64,000 nt of DNA from Lysinibacillus contaminans. GTDB taxonomy: Bacteria > Bacillota > Bacilli > Bacillales_A > Planococcaceae. The translations under genes and the position numbers were made by a program. Below the pieces are notes generated by a model, which saw only the letters and a program-made list of their open reading frames with translations, ran no database searches and was not told the DNA's origin. The DNA lies in contig NZ_LGRV01000003.1 in the NCBI RefSeq assembly GCF_001278945.1, forward strand, positions 1,798,001 to 1,862,000. Direction: 5' to 3'. Of this stretch, positions 63,668 to 64,000 are shown piece after piece. Each line of letters opens with the position of its first letter. Within the stretch, counting starts at the first letter, position 1.

Positions 63668-64000
63668 TTAAACAATACCAAACCACGTATAGAGACCAAT
63701 GACGACTAAAACAGCCAATGATTTAATGATGGTAATCATAAAAATGTCGCCATATGATTGTCTGTGTGTTAAACCTGTAACAGCTAGTAAGGTAATTACT
63801 GCACCGTTATGAGGAAGCGTATCCATACCGCCAGAGGCCATCGCGATAACGCGGTGCATCACTTCAGGTGATATATTCGCCAGTGCAATTGCCTTATTGT
63901 ATTGATCAGCCATGGCACTTAATGCAATTCCCATACCTCCAGATGCAGATCCTGTTATACCTGCTAGTGTGCTAGTGGTAAATGCACCATTGACAAGTGG
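63668..64000 (-). CDS. GntP-family permease, C-terminal part (5' cut by window)
   Basis: The last 110 codons of a GntP/SCFA-type carrier (gluconate, citrate or short-chain acids). The family's C-terminal blocks are present: TGSASGGMGIAL, HRVIAMASGGMDTLPHNGAVITLLAVTGLTH and a final membrane helix. The frame is open to the edge. Substrate cannot be judged from this part. Confidence 0.9.
   Translation of the reverse strand, partial: PLVNGAFTTSTLAGITGSASGGMGIALSAMADQYNKAIALANISPEVMHRVIAMASGGMDTLPHNGAVITLLAVTGLTHRQSYGDIFMITIIKSLAVLVVIGLYTWFGIV

Overview
The window reads as chromosome of a low-GC, endospore-forming Gram-positive of the Bacillales, most like the Planococcaceae/Caryophanaceae (Lysinibacillus or Solibacillus type). 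The support is a class B RNase P RNA gene next to gpsB, a recU-ponA / ypoC-nth-dnaD-asnS-aspB-ypmB core block, sporulation genes (splA-splB, a CotA-type laccase) and frequent TTG/GTG starts behind strong GGAGG sites. Genus is inference; no 16S or tRNA gene was seen.

Layout. 1-1.84 kb: end of a ba3-type cytochrome oxidase operon. 1.9-21.0 kb: housekeeping core. On the minus strand lie a DinG-family helicase, the rRNA methyltransferase ypsC, a PAS-GGDEF-EAL protein, rnpB, gpsB, the repair pair mrfB/mrfA and yppE; on the plus strand recU and ponA; then minus ypoC, nth, dnaD, asnS, aspB, ypmB and a tiny ypmA-like frame. 21.3-31.2 kb: accessory genes (CotA laccase, a PAS-GGDEF-EAL protein with a broken GGDEF motif, a divergent oxidoreductase/MarR pair, an APC permease, a short-chain dehydrogenase and the spore photoproduct lyase operon) with gene remnants and a 20-bp tandem repeat array. 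31.4-38.1 kb: two divergent units, deoD-MFS-gntR and ldh-lctP, which carry nearly the same promoter/operator/leader module of about 180 bp. 38.1-41.0 kb: an adaptive-response operon (PEP-mutase-like, adaA, alkA, adaB). 41.2-42.5 kb: a CatB/Vat-like acetyltransferase behind a small leader peptide and hairpin that look like a translational attenuator. 42.7-46.4 kb: homocysteine methyltransferase, BCCT carrier and M20 hydrolase. 47.1-49.6 kb: a lipoprotein, DUF350 membrane protein, unknown protein and glutathionylspermidine-synthase-like ATP-grasp enzyme. 50-58.4 kb: mqo, small hypothetical genes, a secreted amidohydrolase, a truncated TetR gene and a serine hydrolase. 58.8-64 kb: queT behind a probable preQ1 riboswitch, a short-chain dehydrogenase, a DUF2829 (Tad2-like) protein, an unpaired histidine kinase, a DUF1540 protein, an internally deleted MFS gene and the end of a GntP-family permease.

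The strongest leads are the duplicated deoD/ldh control module, with half-sites fitting the HutC-type GntR encoded beside it; the drug-type leader peptide plus 11-bp hairpin in front of the acetyltransferase; the pseudoknot-capable queT leader; and the ATP-grasp/DUF350/lipoprotein cluster. Several decayed genes (deiminase-like, ECF S component, TetR, MFS) mark 25-29, 46.7, 57 and 63 kb as turnover regions.
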